In this document: positions 31,745 to 45,000 of the stretch, in pieces
Numbering within the stretch: the stretch's first letter is position 1
How the letters are laid out: every line of letters starts with the position of its first letter
NCBI GenBank assembly: GCA_033398695.1
Contig: CM065815.1
Coordinates: forward strand, 146,489,001-146,553,000
Source of the DNA: Orobanche coerulescens
Lineage: Eukaryota; Streptophyta; Magnoliopsida; Lamiales; Orobanchaceae
Length of the DNA: 64,000 nucleotides
Reading direction: 5' to 3'
The notes under the pieces: model-generated
The model's database searches: none
Seen by the model: only the letters and a program-made list of their open reading frames with translations
What the model was told of the DNA's origin: nothing
Made by a program: the position numbers and the translations under genes

Positions 31745-32649
31745 ATGGTACACGAAGATTGTATTCTGAGATTTCAAGGCAGGCTTTGTGTTCCGAACGA
31801 TTTAGAGTTGAGACAGAGAATTCTCCGAGAAGCGCATGCTACGCCTTATTCAATCCACCCCGGGACGAGTAAGATGTACAAAGATTTGAAGCGTAATTTT
31901 TGGTGGAATAACATGAAGAAGGATGTTACGGAGTTTGTACTACGGTGCTTGACGTGTCAACAAGTCAAGATTGAACATCAACGACCAGCGGGGTTGTTGA
32001 AACCGCTTCCCATTCCCGAGTGGAAGTGGGAAGACATTTCTATGGATTTCATCACTGGCATGCCGAGAACTCGGGCCGGAATGAATATGATTTGGGTGGT
32101 TGTCGACCGGTTGACCAAGTCTGCACACTTTCTGGGTATTAAGGATACTTGGGGGCCGGATAGACTGGCTCGAACCTTTATTGCTGAGATCGTGAGGTTA
32201 CACGGTGCCCCCAAAACCATTGTTTCTGATCGAGACGGCCGTTTCGTGTCGCACTTTTGGCGGGCCGTTAAATCGAGGCTTTGGGTACTGAGTTGAGATT
32301 GAGCACTTCTTTTCATCCTCAGTCGGATGGACAGACAGAGAGGACGATTCAAACGTTGGAAGATATGTTGCGGGCTTGTGCCTTAGACTGGAGTAATGAT
32401 TGGGAGCTTCACTTGCCGTTGATCGAGTTTGCTTACAATAATAGTTGGCATGCATCGATCCAAATGGCACCCTTCGAGGCACTTTATGGTAGGCGATGTA
32501 GGTCGCCATTGTGTTGGGACGAGGCTTCTGAGCTAGTTGGGACGGAGCCGGATATGTTGATGGAGACTAAGGAAAAGATTACTATTATCCAGGACCGATT
32601 ATTGGCTGCCCAGAGTCGTCAGAAATCTTATGCTGATACTCGTCGTTGA
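31745..32649 (+). pseudogene. M integrase catalytic region
   Basis: Zinc domain H/H/C/C in [20 protein letters not shown] and [14 protein letters not shown]. Catalytic residues in MDFITGMPRTRAG, SDRDGRFVSHFW and, after a frameshift near 32275, [16 protein letters not shown]. Close in sequence to E1 and K integrases. Confidence 0.92.
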
Positions 32650-33086
32650 CCCTTGGAGTTCGAAGTGGGGGATCATGTCTTGCTCAAGGTGTCGCCGACC
32701 CGTGGAGTTTTCCGCTTCGGGAAAAGGGGAAACTTAGTCCGAGGTATATCGGACCTTTCGAGATTTTGGACAGAGTTGGAGATTTAGCTTATCGCTTGGC
32801 GTTACCTCCAGCTTTGAGTCACGTCCATAGTGTTTTTCATGTGTCTCAATTGAGAAAGTACGTACCGGATCCGAGCCACATCATCGACTACAGTGAGATT
32901 AACGTAGCCGAGGATATTACCTTTCCGGAGAGACCCGTGAAGATCCTTGAGCGTCGCGAGAAACAACTCCGGCATAAAACCATTCCACTGGTTAAAGTGC
33001 AATGGTCGAGGCATGGAGTCGAGGAGGCAACTTGGGAGACGGAAGAGAAGATGCGGGTGGAATACCCCGAACTGTTTGTTTCTTAA
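32646..33086 (+). pseudogene. M integrase C-terminus and chromodomain
   Basis: Reads [37 protein letters not shown], then chromodomain [22 protein letters not shown], ending at TAA 33084-33086. It is joined to the preceding segment through a TGA at 32647-32649 (Arg in relatives) and a frame change in the ...GVFRFGK... region. Confidence 0.9.
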
Positions 33087-33121
33087 GTTTCGGGACGAAA
33101 CTTCTTTTTAGAGGGGGAGAA
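33085..33121 (+). promoter_or_regulatory. M post-stop hairpin and polypurine tract
   Basis: Perfect inverted repeat AAGTTTCG-GGA-CGAAACTT (33085-33103) overlapping the stop, then GAGGGGGAGA (33111-33120) directly before the LTR. Confidence 0.8.
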
Positions 33122-35219
33122 TGTAATACCCGTACTTTTATTGACTGTTTGACTCTGTCATCCTCCTTATTTTGTCGCTCTGTAAATGCTTGGAGATGTT
33201 GTTAATATTGTTATTGAGTTTTGTATCTCGATTGGTTTTTGATCGTGTCGTTTTAGACCTTGCGGAAATGTTCTGGGCCAGAGATATAACGCACGCTAGG
33301 CCTAGGCTAACGCACGCTAAATCTGCTTGATTAGCGCACGCTAGCTTTGAGGCCGTAGCGCGCGCTAAGAGGATCAGTCAGGTCAGAACCAGTTTTTTCG
33401 AACTGCTCTCTGGACTGGCGGTTTAGCGCACGCTAGGAGTGGTTAGCGCGCGCTATTCGTGGTTAGTAGCGCACGCTATCATTCGTCCGTAGCGCACGCT
33501 ACCGGTCCGGAGGCAGTGAGGTTGCCAGGTTTTCTGGAATATCAGGTAGCGTACGCTAGGCTTCGGCTAGCGCACGCTAGAGTTATGGAATAGCGCACGC
33601 TAAGTCTTAGCGCTAGCGCACGCTAAGTGTTGAGCAAGGCAGAGACAGTAAGTTCCACGTTTTGGACTAGCGCACGCTAGAGACATACGGTTAGCGCACG
33701 CTAACGGAACCGGCAGAAACCACTGGACTATCCGGTGACTTCGCTAGCGCACGCTAACGAAGGAGGCGTAGCGTGCGCTAGACTGGGCAGATATAAATAT
33801 GACAGTTGACTCCCATTTCGTCATTTTCTCACCTACTTCACTCATTTTCGACGGGAAGCGATCGGGAGAGACGATCTCAGGCGATTGGGAGTAATCTTCC
33901 TTCTAGCAACAACATATTTGGTTGGAGAACAAAGATTTCCCAACATCTAATCCCTCCTAACGTCCGAATCAAGGTAAAAATCCTTAGAACCCTATTTTTT
34001 GGGAATTTTGGGGTTTTTGTAGATTCGTCCGATTTATCCGTTTGGAAGCTTGAGAACCTTGAGTTTATGGTGTATCTATACCGTATGTATACCTTTCCTT
34101 CGATTTTATGGTTTAGATTGTGCCGTTTTCGGACTTGTGAGATTTAGAACGATTTTCCAACCTTTAGTTGATTATTCGTATATCGTTATGAATCGTAGAC
34201 GGGTTTGGGGAGTTCCTTCGTGTAGTTTGAATATGGATGTGTAATTATCATACTCCTTGCGAATCGTTTAGGTGCCGGAAGCGCGTTCTTGGACCTACCG
34301 AACTCATACCCTTCCTCCGTTCGATTTCTCGATGTCTCAAAGGCAAGTATATATTTATGAATGTGCATTCTCGACTTTGAAAGTATGAAATATTAATGGC
34401 ATGCTTATTTATATCCACTCCGGGACGGACCGAGTCCTCCGAGGGTTTCGTAGCCTCAGTGCGATTCCATGGATAATATGAATTAACCACTCGGGGACGG
34501 GCCGATGGGTCCTGCGAGGGTTCCGTAGCCTGCAGTGCGGTTCCACGGTATTCATACATGCAATAATGACGGACGATATGAATTAACCACTCGGGGACGG
34601 CCGATGGGTCCTCCGAGGGTTCCGTAGCCTGCAGTGCGGTTCCACGGTATTCATATACGTCTTGATGTGATACTATGAGATTTAGTTATTAGGAATACTA
34701 GTCTTAAATTGATGAATTGACGGATATTGATGAATTGACGGATTACATTTACTTTATTGTCGAGAGTATAGTGTTTCATACTTGATATACTTGCACTAGC
34801 TATTCGACGGCTAACCCCTTTATGGGGAAATACTTTTCATGTATTTCAGTTCCGGAAGATCGGACAGGCGGTATCGGGTCGGCATGAAGATGGTGGGCAA
34901 GTGTGATCTTGTGTTGGTCTTCGATTATGTTTTGAGCTTTCCATTCAGTGTTGTTGTACTGGATTGGTTATTGAATACTCGAGTATTGTTTTTCCTCTTT
35001 CCTTGAAGTTCCGGCCTGTGTTTGCCGAAGTATTGACTTGTGATGTAATGTCTGTGAATACATTGGTTATGTTTTTGAATACCTTTGTATCGTCTTTCTT
35101 CTCATTATATGTAGACCTCCTCGGTCAAGTTTTATAGTTCCGTATTTGTTTAGCCTTGTGGGTCCCACGGCGGGGCTCACGGCGCTGTAATATACCCTGA
35201 ACAACTTGGGGGTGTTACA
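33122..35219 (+). repeat. M 3' LTR (2098 bp)
   Basis: Near-copy of 26175-28282. Differences are mostly short indels and lie mainly in the palindrome spacers (near 33500 and 33700) and the tandem units (34416-34656). TATAAATA at 33792. Followed by ATTAT. Confidence 0.95.
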
Positions 35220-35224
35220 ATTAT

Positions 35225-36593
35225 ATTCTGGAAATTGATTTTTAAGAAGTGTATTTTGTTTATATTAATATGCATGTGTAGTTGGATGCTTAAATCGTGG
35301 CCTAACAAAGATAGAACGGTTAAAACAAGCTTAAGATACGAACTAAGCGAAGGTAAAGATAATTAGGAAAATTATTGCTTAAAATATTTAATATGACTTA
35401 AGGACAGAAAATACAACATAATTACTTGCTAATCACCTACCCTTAGAATTTTATAAGAAACGGGAACCGTTTTCCAAGCCAACGGGCCAAAATCGTCAAA
35501 ACACGAAAATTGTGTAAAATCTACAAATTGTGAAACAACTAATTGAAATCAGTGTAATTTCAGTTTGAAACATCAAAAGGGACATAATAACATGTTTATC
35601 CTCTGCCCTTAAAGTTTCGTAGTGATCGGATCCATTCCCGGTGTCTACGGACTAAAAAATTGCAATTAAGATAAATTAAGGGGTCAAACCCCAAACAAAA
35701 TCCGGAGCCAAGGCAACACCTTCTGGACTGAAGTAATGACTTATATAAGAATAAATATTCTGACCTTAAATTTTTATAGAGATCGGAAGTCGTTTTGAGA
35801 TTTGGGGCCAAAATATAATAATCAATAAAATTGGGGTCAAATAGCAAATTACAATAAAATTGAAATCGAATACGAAATTTCAAGACTCTGGACCGGATTA
35901 TTAAATTTAAAAAAGGTACGTATGATATCTGAAAAATCTTATAACAATCGAAGTAAATTTAGGTCAAAACGATATTTTAAAACGTTTTGGGGCAAAACGA
36001 AAATTTTGGAAAAATAAGTCAGAAACCGAAATTCTGGAAATTTACCCAACACTTAAGCTCCAAGTTCAACATGAACTCTCTTGTAAGTTTCGTCACCATT
36101 CGTGACGAAAACTAAAATTTACGAGTATAATAACCCACTTCGCAAGAATTATGGGCGGGACCGTAATTTTGGGAATTTTAATTCAAAAATTAAAGATTGA
36201 AAATTTACCAAATCTAAAATCAATAATCACAATTATATCTTAAAGATATGTCAACAACCGAACTATAATCTCGTGCCACGAATAAACTCCAAATCACAAT
36301 CATATAATCGAAACACCAAGTACCGTAATTAATTGAATGTATGACTCTGATTGTATGATGTGTATGCACCGAAAATGTGACTAACTTACAATCACGTCTA
36401 ACCGGGAACTAAGTGTCTCACAAACAAAGTGCCACGGACAGGACTGCCTCTAATTCTATCGGGACAAAGTGCCACGTCAACGGACGGGGGCCACCTCTTG
36501 AGCCCATACGAAACAGAGGGCCGATCAAAGATCCGGGGGCCACCTCTTGAGTTGTAAGGGCCACCTCTAGAGTCCCGAATTTTTGTCAGGGAC
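35225..36593. other. Non-coding flank between M and Q
   Basis: AT-rich sequence without coding signal. At 36420-36590 three units resembling GGGGGCCACCTCTTGAG recur among repeats with GTGCCAC, which is like the tandem repeats in LTRs here. It is likely a piece of the older LTR element J that Q inserted into. Confidence 0.45.
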
Positions 36594-36598
36594 GGTTA
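36594..36598. repeat. Q target-site duplication, left copy (GGTTA)
   Basis: GGTTA directly before the left LTR of Q and again at 45103-45107 directly after the right LTR. Confidence 0.93.
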
Positions 36599-36899
36599 TG
36601 TAACAACCCCAATCCGCTCAGGGATATTACACGCCGTAGAACCTTTCCTCAAGGATCTACCAGGCTGGTAACAACATATAACAACTCAACCATGCCTTTA
36701 TACATACAACTCAAGTACAACTCATACCCACGCAGGGGTCAAAACACAACCACACCTGTACAACGGGAAAAATATAGCAGCGGAAAATAAAGTACAACTG
36801 AACCAATAAACAATGTACGGTTCCTCATGTGATTAGTATCGATTATCTTTCATCATCCTTCGTGCCGACCCTGTGTTATGCTCCAAAACCTGAATGCAA

Positions 36900-38638
36900 A
36901 AATAGACATCCACCCCTCGAATACTCGGGGGTTAGCAAAACTCCACTGTTTTTCTAGTGCAAGTACAGGTGCAACAATACGAGTCATACAATTCACATTC
37001 CACAAACGATAATAATTCGGAATCCTCAAAGATTCAAACGAAACGAAAAGTACTTCCCGAGGCAAGAGTTTGAGAAAGCATTTCAAAATCGAAAGATCAC
37101 AAATCAATGGAAATAATTTATAAAACGGTTTAGAATGCCATCGAGAGTTTTAATAGGAAACAATTTAGGATTATCAAATCCCGCTTTTCAAAACCCAAAA
37201 GACGAAAGGGGTCACCACCCCAAAGGTTTACTTTCCGTAAAATGACCTTTACCAAACCGTTGGGATTTTAGCCCCAAATCCATAAAATGACCTTTACAAA
37301 ACCATTGGGATTTTAGCCCCGAATCTCATTAACTCACAGTACACAAGAACGACCACAAGGTTCGTCTCCCAACATCAAAATCCGCAAATAAAGGATTTAA
37401 CATAAACGAAAAAATACTCTAGAGCCATCCTAGCCAAGTAGGCCAAACGAACAACTTACCTCTTACACACTTAGTCAATGCATGCAATCATGAAAACTGT
37501 TCGAAAGCACTCATTTCCGGAAATGCCATAATCAATTCACATTTGTAAAATGCACCATAATTAACCATCGGTCCACACCTCCGTGGACCCCTACCGAGAC
37601 CCCGTCGGATCTAATCCGTAGTGGTTAAAAGCAAAGCTCGTCGATCCACACCTCCGTGGACCCCTACCGAGACCCCGTCGGATCTAACCCGTAGTGAGCA
37701 TACACACACACACACATGTTACTCATGCAATACTAATATGCTAAGAATGTAAGTTCATCAAGAATACTTACTAGAGATGGCCACTTACTCGACGCCGTTA
37801 TCAAACTCTTCAAAAAACAATAACAAGAGTAAACACGGAATACACGATTCCATAACTTTAAACAACAGGGATATTATCAAAGCCTTCAACGTTCAAAATG
37901 ACCAAATCATAATCAATTCCCAAAACACACTGTTCAAAAAACACACACGCGTTTTGAAAAAGAGCCTTTAACGAGGCCAAACCAAAATTTTTTGAAACTT
38001 CATTTCAAACAACCAAACAAACACACCAAGACGATCACCGATCATCATATCCACAAAATAAGAAATGAATGAGCAAGGTACTTGCCACGAATAAGAACAA
38101 CATGGAGAATCGACCAAAGTAGGTTGACACGAACCGACTACGAACCCGCCGACTCCACCGATCGCCAACTCGCAATAATAAACTACGAAGGACAAATACA
38201 AAAATGAAAATGAATTCCATAACACGACTCAAAGCCGTTGAATTCAAAGAACAAATGACGAAAGTTCAAGTGTTTTCCCCAAAACGGCCAAGAACATGAT
38301 TCGTCCCGACAAAACACAAAAACGGAATTCCAAGTTGAAATATGGATATACAATCCATAGAATGTGTTTAACATCATTTAACCACAATCGATCCATCAAA
38401 AATGGATGAAAAACGAGATCGAGAACAAATCCCCCAAAAAATCGATTTGAAGGAAATCAAGAAATATAGTTCGATTCGACGAAGAACAATCGATTAAATG
38501 ATGTTAAACACAAGAATACTACTAAGATTAATCATACCCATCATGAATTAATCAACAACACGGAACGAATCGGACAAAAATGCAAAAAACCCCAAATTCA
38601 CGAAATTAGGGTTCTAAGGTGAGATTACCTTGATTCGC
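36900..38638 (-). other. Predicted intron inside Q 3' LTR
   Basis: In element sense: donor GAATCAAG|GTAATC (GT at 38638-38637), CTAAC branch-site consensus at 36935-36931, acceptor TTTTTGCATTCAG|GTTT (AG at 36901-36900). 1739 nt. The other LTR has the same signals at 44096 and 42360. Confidence 0.55.
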
Positions 38639-38806
38639 TGGATCAAAGGATGATAACGGATGATTGATTGATGTTATGAACTCAAGAACTTCGTGGATTT
38701 GTTGTTGAACAACATGGATTCGTCACCTCCGAAGCTCCAGCCGCGGATCGAAAAGAAAGGAAATGAAAAACGAGTGAGAATGAGGCTGCTCTTCCACATT
38801 TATACT

Positions 38807-39110
38807 GGGCCGGACTACCACGCGCTAGGCTGCCGAGCTAGCGTGCGCTTCTCGGCCCAGCCGTAATCCGGTGACCTCTGGACTAGGCGCTTTCGGCGAG
38901 TAGCGTCGCAGCCTTCGGCCGTAGCGTGCGCTACTGCCGGCGGTAGCGTCTGCTGGCGTCCGGCAGTAGCATGCGCTACTGCCGATCCACCGAGTCAGTA
39001 CCCCCAGCGCCCTCTTGCCTCGGCCGCTTCGCCTTGCAGAACAACCGGCGTAGCGTCGCGCCTCCGGCCGTAGCGTGCGCTACCTTCCGGCCGTAGCGTG
39101 CGCTATGCGG
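38807..39110 (-). promoter_or_regulatory. Q 3' LTR degraded palindrome array and TATA-like box
   Basis: TTTATACTGGG near 38800-38810 is the reverse of CCCAGTATAAA, as in K and N. TAGCGTGCGCT-type copies follow, many shortened (TAGCGTCGC, TAGCGTCTGCTGG) among GCCGG-rich spacers. The equivalent region of the other LTR (44262-44560) differs strongly. Confidence 0.6.
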
Positions 39111-39675
39111 TTCTGCCCGCACCGTCCGGTGGTGCCGCAATCATCCGGCGATCCCGCAACCGTCAGGCGGTGCGGAAACCACGAGGGCCCGACGACTCGA
39201 TTTGAAAGCGTCACGGAACGAACACGATGAAAAGTTCGCGGAAAACATCATCGATCCGAAATGAAAACATAATACAATAATTAATCATACGCGACCAAGA
39301 AACGGGTCGAGACAACAATTACAGATACGGATACCCGTAACTTTTAAGAAATTACAAAATGGCCCAAAATACACGGAAATCACGATACGTGATCGAATAA
39401 CCAAACTGAGGTTCAAAACACGTCTAACAAAGTTAAACGGACTTACGGGAAACTCGAAACAGCAGTTTCGAATGATATTCGCAAGAATCGAACTCAAGTG
39501 CGGAAAAGTCGCTAAAAAGCACGGAACTTAACAAAACAACTCCGAAACGAACTCGGATGGCAAAAAGTGTAGAATTAATCATTCTCAGAATGATGAAACG
39601 GTTATGAGCGAGTCGTCAAAACGGACTTCCGCCGAAAAAAAGAAATTACCGGAAATCGAAATTACGGGTTTTACA

Positions 39676-42016
39676 TTCTACCTTACTTAAAAGAAGTTTC
39701 GTCCCGAAACTTAAAATAAGTAGGGAGAAGCAATATCCCCAGCCAGGAAAACTCGACGAGATACACGAAAACCGAAACTCGCGCCCGACGGCGAAACGCT
39801 GCAAGAAACGCAAAGAGACATACGGCGTGAAAACACGCTCCATGGCGACCAACACAACGTCGCCGTTAGGGATATAATAAAAACAACAAATGACAAGCAT
39901 CATCAAATGGATAATATAGTCAAGTCAATTATCCGAACAATCACGAAACACAACCAATGAAAATCAATATGATTGACCGACCCAACGGTTCATCAATCAA
40001 AACACGAGCCAAGCGGCCCGAACAAATACGAATTCCACCGCCCGAGGTTGGAAGATCAGCGAGACTAATTTCCCGAACTTAAGGGAATTCCGAAGGAGTC
40101 TGAACGTTCAACGATCACGAAACGAGATCAACAAAAACCGAACAATCAAACGATCGAATCATAACGATCGAGACAACAAAAATCGAACACTCATGTTCGA
40201 ATCACGAAGAACAATAAAATTCAAACAACAACTCCAAGGTTCACATCTCGACTCGAGACAGTATATGATCCGGTGAAAACAACAGGATGTGCATTCATAT
40301 AAGATCCACAGGAAAGGGAATAACAATTGAAAAGTCACAATGACAAACGAGTTATTCCGAAACAATACCACACTCGTTCGATCAACAAAAGCAAGGGGCA
40401 GGACAAGCTCAGAAAATGTCAACGGACATAAACGAGTCGACAAAGTCGAAAACACAAGAGTTCCAAATCCGATCCACTTCGAATAAAAGAACTAATAGAA
40501 CCAAATGATGTCACTTCCGAACAAGGTTCACAAGAATCGAACCGAACTCGAAAAAGTCACAGCGAAAACCAGATCGACCCACAACAAGATCACAGCTCGT
40601 TCGGACGATGAAACCGAAATACAGAACAAGTTCATAGAGTATCAACGAACATGAGCTAATCGATAGACTGGAGAAAGAGAAAATACTGAAGTCAAAATAG
40701 TATGGGTATTACCTTCGACCTCGTCCACGAAATTCACAAAAACGGGAGCAAGGTAACATGTCATTAAACAACCGACACATAACGGAACAATCACCGATGC
40801 ACACGGTCATACCAAACCAAGCTCTAACAGCTCGCACATGCGCGACAACGCAGAAATCACTACGAGGCGACAATATTCAACACCAACATCCCACCTCTCA
40901 CAGAGGGCTAACACAACGAATGTGTGGAAAACGACTCAACGCTCACTCCGCCAATTCGATCATACTCGGGAGTAAACATCAAAATGACATGCGAACATCA
41001 TACATACATACCCAGCCCTCAAACGGGAATGGATAGGTTTTAAAAATGAAAACCTCATTTTGAAAATAATTTAGAAGAACACCGGTTGATCTTGAGTATC
41101 ACCTTTCAAAAAGTACAAACGTGAAACATCGTTATCGAGACTTTGGAGAACCATTTCGCATTTGATAAAAATGAGGACACTTTCTCTTAGTGAAAACTTT
41201 CAGAATATTCGACCCTCGAGTCTAAATAAAAGTGTTTCTAAAACATTGAAAATATCTCAAAGCATTTTGGTCCTCGAAGTAGAATTTTTTTGAAATATAT
41301 TGTGGCAGCTAGGATGTACCACAAGAAAATAACTCATTTGAAAAGTATGTCTCGAAATTTATTTTTCTAAGATACTCAAGGTTTTCAAAAATCCAATAGG
41401 CCAGAATGCCCAAAACTCGCACATATCGACGTTCACTAAAACAACTCCTAGTACACGCATCAAAACGTTTAAAATCAAGACAATACATATCTTTAAACGG
41501 AAATAAACGAAAAAATAGCACATTCAGAACAAAAACACTGACCCCATACGAGTCCTCTAAGGACCCTCCATGGCAGCTAGTGAACAAGTCGACAGCGTAT
41601 AAGCACAAAGCCTCCACAAGAGAACTTGTAAAGCGTGCAAATCGATTCGAAAATCATCGAATCGGACAAAAACAACAATAAAAAGACACCACAAGCGACG
41701 ACACTCCTCGTATAAATCAAATACGAGAGTCGACTAAATACATATCGTGAAATCAAAATCCACATAAGGATTCCATCACTTAACAAATAATCATAAAAAT
41801 AGCTCGTGTCACACGCGGCACAACACAAAGAAGGGAGACTTACTTCCACAGATCGCACGAAGATGATGATCGCCCCACAATACTAATCATGACCAACAAA
41901 CTCAAACGACGCGTCGCTACGACTTCGATCGGATAAAATCCGACGAAACAAGACTCAAACAACACGACTTGACCCAACAACCTAGATTTCCTCAACCTAA
42001 GCTCCGATACCATTTA
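39676..42016 (-). other. Q internal region, non-coding
   Basis: 2.34 kb. Near the left end, the post-stop-type hairpin (39694-39712) and purine tract. Near the right end, primer site and leader. Short open stretches (such as 40758-41036, 41406-41681 and several antisense) have no retroelement motif. No remnant of pol recognised, so coding sequence was replaced or lost long ago. Confidence 0.75.
42001..42012 (-). promoter_or_regulatory. Q primer-binding site
   Basis: In element sense TGGTATCGGAGC, one substitution from the K site, four bases inside the 5' LTR end at 42017. Confidence 0.88.
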
Positions 42017-45000
42017 TGTAACACCCCCAATCCGCTCAGGTATATTACACGCCGTAGAACCTTTCCTCAAGGATCTACCAGGCTGGTAACAACATATAAC
42101 AATTCAACCATGCCTTTAAGGCTAAAATGACTCAGTAGACCGATTTGGTCTTACAATAAATACATACAACTGAAATACAACTCATGCCCATGCAGGGGTC
42201 AAAACACAACCACACCCGTACAACGGGAAAAATATAGCAGCGGAAAATAAAGTACAACTGAACCAATAAACAATGTACGGTTCCTCATGTGATTAGTATC
42301 GATCATCTTTCATCATCCTTCGTGGCGACCCTGTGTTATGCTCCAAAACCTGAATGCAAAAATCGACATCCACCCCCCGAATACTCGGGGGTTAGCAAAA
42401 CTCCACTGTTTTGCTAGTGCAAGTACAGGTGCAAAAATACGAGTCATACAATTCACATTCCACGAACGTTAATAATTCAGAATCATCAAATATTCAAACG
42501 AAACGAAAAGTACTTCCCAAGGCAAGAGTTTGAGAAAGCATTTCAAAATCGAAAGATCACAAATCAATGGAAATAATTTATAAAACCGTTTAGAATTCCA
42601 TCGAGAGTTTTAATAGGAAACAATTTAGGATTATCAAATCCCGCTTTTCAAAACCCAAAAGACGAAAGGGGTCACCGCCCCAAAGGTTTACTTTCCGTAA
42701 AATGACCTTTACCAAACCGTTGGGATTTTAGCCCCAAATCCGTAAAATGACCTTTACAAAACCATTGGGATTTTAGCCCCAAATCTCATCAACTCACAGT
42801 ACACAAGAACGACCACAAGGTTCGTCTCCCAACATCAAAATCCGCAAATAAAGGATTTAACATAAACGACAAAATACTCTAGAGCCATCCTAGCCAAGTA
42901 GGCCAAACGAACAACTTACCTCTTACACACTTAGTCAATGCATGCAATCATGAAAACCGTTCGAAAGCACTCATTTAAAATGCCATAATCAATTCACATT
43001 TGTAAAATGCACCACAATTAACCGTCGATCCACACCTCCGTGGATCCCTACCGAGACCCCGTCGGATCTAACCCGTAGTGGTTAAAAGCAAAGCTCGTCG
43101 ATCCACACCTCCGTGGACCCCTACCGAGACCCCGTCGGATCTAACCCGTAGTGAGTATACACACACACACACATTACTCATGCAATACTAATATGCTAAG
43201 AATGTAAGTTCATCAAGAATACTTATTAGAGATGGCCACTTACTCGACGCCGTTATCAAACTCTTCAAAACACAATAACAAGATTAAACACGGAATACAC
43301 GATTCCATAACTTTAAACAACAGGGATATCATCAAAGCCTTCAATGTTCAAAATGACCAAATCATAATCAATTCCCAAAACACACCGTTCACAAAACACA
43401 CACGCGTTTTGAAAAAGAGCCTTTAACGAGGCCAAACCGAAATCTTTTGAAACTTCATTTCAAACAACCAAACAAACACACCAAGACGATCACCGATCAT
43501 CATATCCACAAAATAAGAAATGTATGAGCAAGGTACTTGCCTCGAATAAGAACAACACGGAGAATCGACCGAAGTAGGTTGACACGAACCGACTACGAAC
43601 CCGCCGACTCCACCGATCGCCAACTCGCAATAATAAACTACGAAGGACAAATACAACAACGAAAATGAATTCCATAACACGACTCAAAACCGTTGAATTC
43701 CAAGAACAAATGACGAAAGTTCAAGTGTTTTCCCCAAAACGGCCAAGAACACGATTCGTCCCGACAAAACACGAAAACGGAATTCCAAGTTGAAATATGG
43801 ATATACAATCCATAGAATGTGTTTAACAACATCATTTAACCACAATCGATCCATCAAAAATGGATGAAAAACGAGATCGAGAACAAATCCCCTAAAAAGT
43901 CGATTCGAAGGAAATCAAGAAATATACTTCGATTCGACGAAGAACAATCGATTAAATGATGTTAAACACAAGAATACTACTAAGATTAATCATACCCATC
44001 ATTAATTAATCAACAACACGGAACGAATCGGACAAAAATGCAAAACCCCCCAAATTCACGAAATTAGGGTTCTAAGGTGAGATTACCTTGATTCGCTGGA
44101 TCAAAGGATGATAACGGATGATTGATTGATGTTATGAACTCAAGAACTTCGTGGATTTGTTTTTGAACAACATGGCTTCGTCACCTCCGAAGCTCCAGCC
44201 GCGGATCGAAAAGAAAGGAAATGAAAAACGAGTGAGAATGAGTCTGCTCTGCCACATTTATACTGGGCCGGACTAGCGCGCTAAGTGCCGAGCTAGCGTC
44301 TTCTCGGCCCGAGCCGCAATCCGATGACCTCTTGGACTAGGCCTTTCGGACGAGTAGCGTCGCGGCCTTCCGGCCGTGGCGTCTGCGGCGTCAAGCGATG
44401 GCGTGCGCTACTGCCGATCCACCGAGTCAGTACCCCCACGCCTCTTCGCCTCGGCCGCTAGCCTTGCAGACAAGCGGCGTAGCGTGCGGCGCCTCCCGGC
44501 CGTAGCGTGCGCTACCTTCCGGCCGTAGCGTGCGCTCGCCGGTTCCTCCCGCACCGTCCGGTGGTGCCGCAATCATCGGCGATCCCGCAACCGTCCGTCG
44601 ATGCTCGACCACGGGCGGCGACTCGATTTCTGAAAACGTACGGAACGGACACGACGAAAAGTTCGCGGACAACATCATCGACCCGAAATGAAAACATAAT
44701 ACAACAATTAATCATACGCGACCAAGAAATAGGTCGAGACAACAATTACAGATACGAATACCCGTAACTTTTAAGAAATTACAAAATGGCCCAAAATGCC
44801 CGGAAATCACGATACGTGATCGAATAACCAAATCGAGGTTCACAACACGTCTAACAAAGTTAAACGGACTTACGGGAAACTCGAAACAGCAGTTTCGAAC
44901 GATATTCGCAAGAATCGAACTCAAGTGCGGGAAAGTCGCTAAAAAGCACGGAACTCAACAAAACAACTCCGAAACGAACTCGGATGACAAAAAGTGTAGA

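Larger units (their letters stand above)
26175..35219 (+). mobile_element. Chromovirus M (Ty3/gypsy), full-length, 9045 bp
   Basis: Two 2.1-kb LTRs that are very similar, ATTAT duplication, primer site, gag, protease, RT, RNase H, integrase, chromodomain, polypurine tract. The coding region is peppered with one- or two-base deletions, far more frameshifts than expected from the LTR similarity. That suggests either assembly error or unusual decay. Confidence 0.95.
36599..39675 (-). repeat. Q 3' LTR (3077 bp)
   Basis: + strand TGTAACAACCCC to GGGTTTTACA. Contains 45-bp direct repeats (ATGACCTTTAC..ATTTTAGCCCC, about 37238-37325), two units with CCACACCTCCGTGGACCCC (37570-37700), a CA microsatellite, the predicted intron (38638 down to 36900) and the palindrome region (38815-39110). 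Confidence 0.93.

Noticed and set aside
43232..43426. 64-codon frame repeated at 37777-37971
   Set aside because: Lies in both LTRs of Q on the strand opposite to the element and inside the predicted intron; the repetition reflects the LTR pair.
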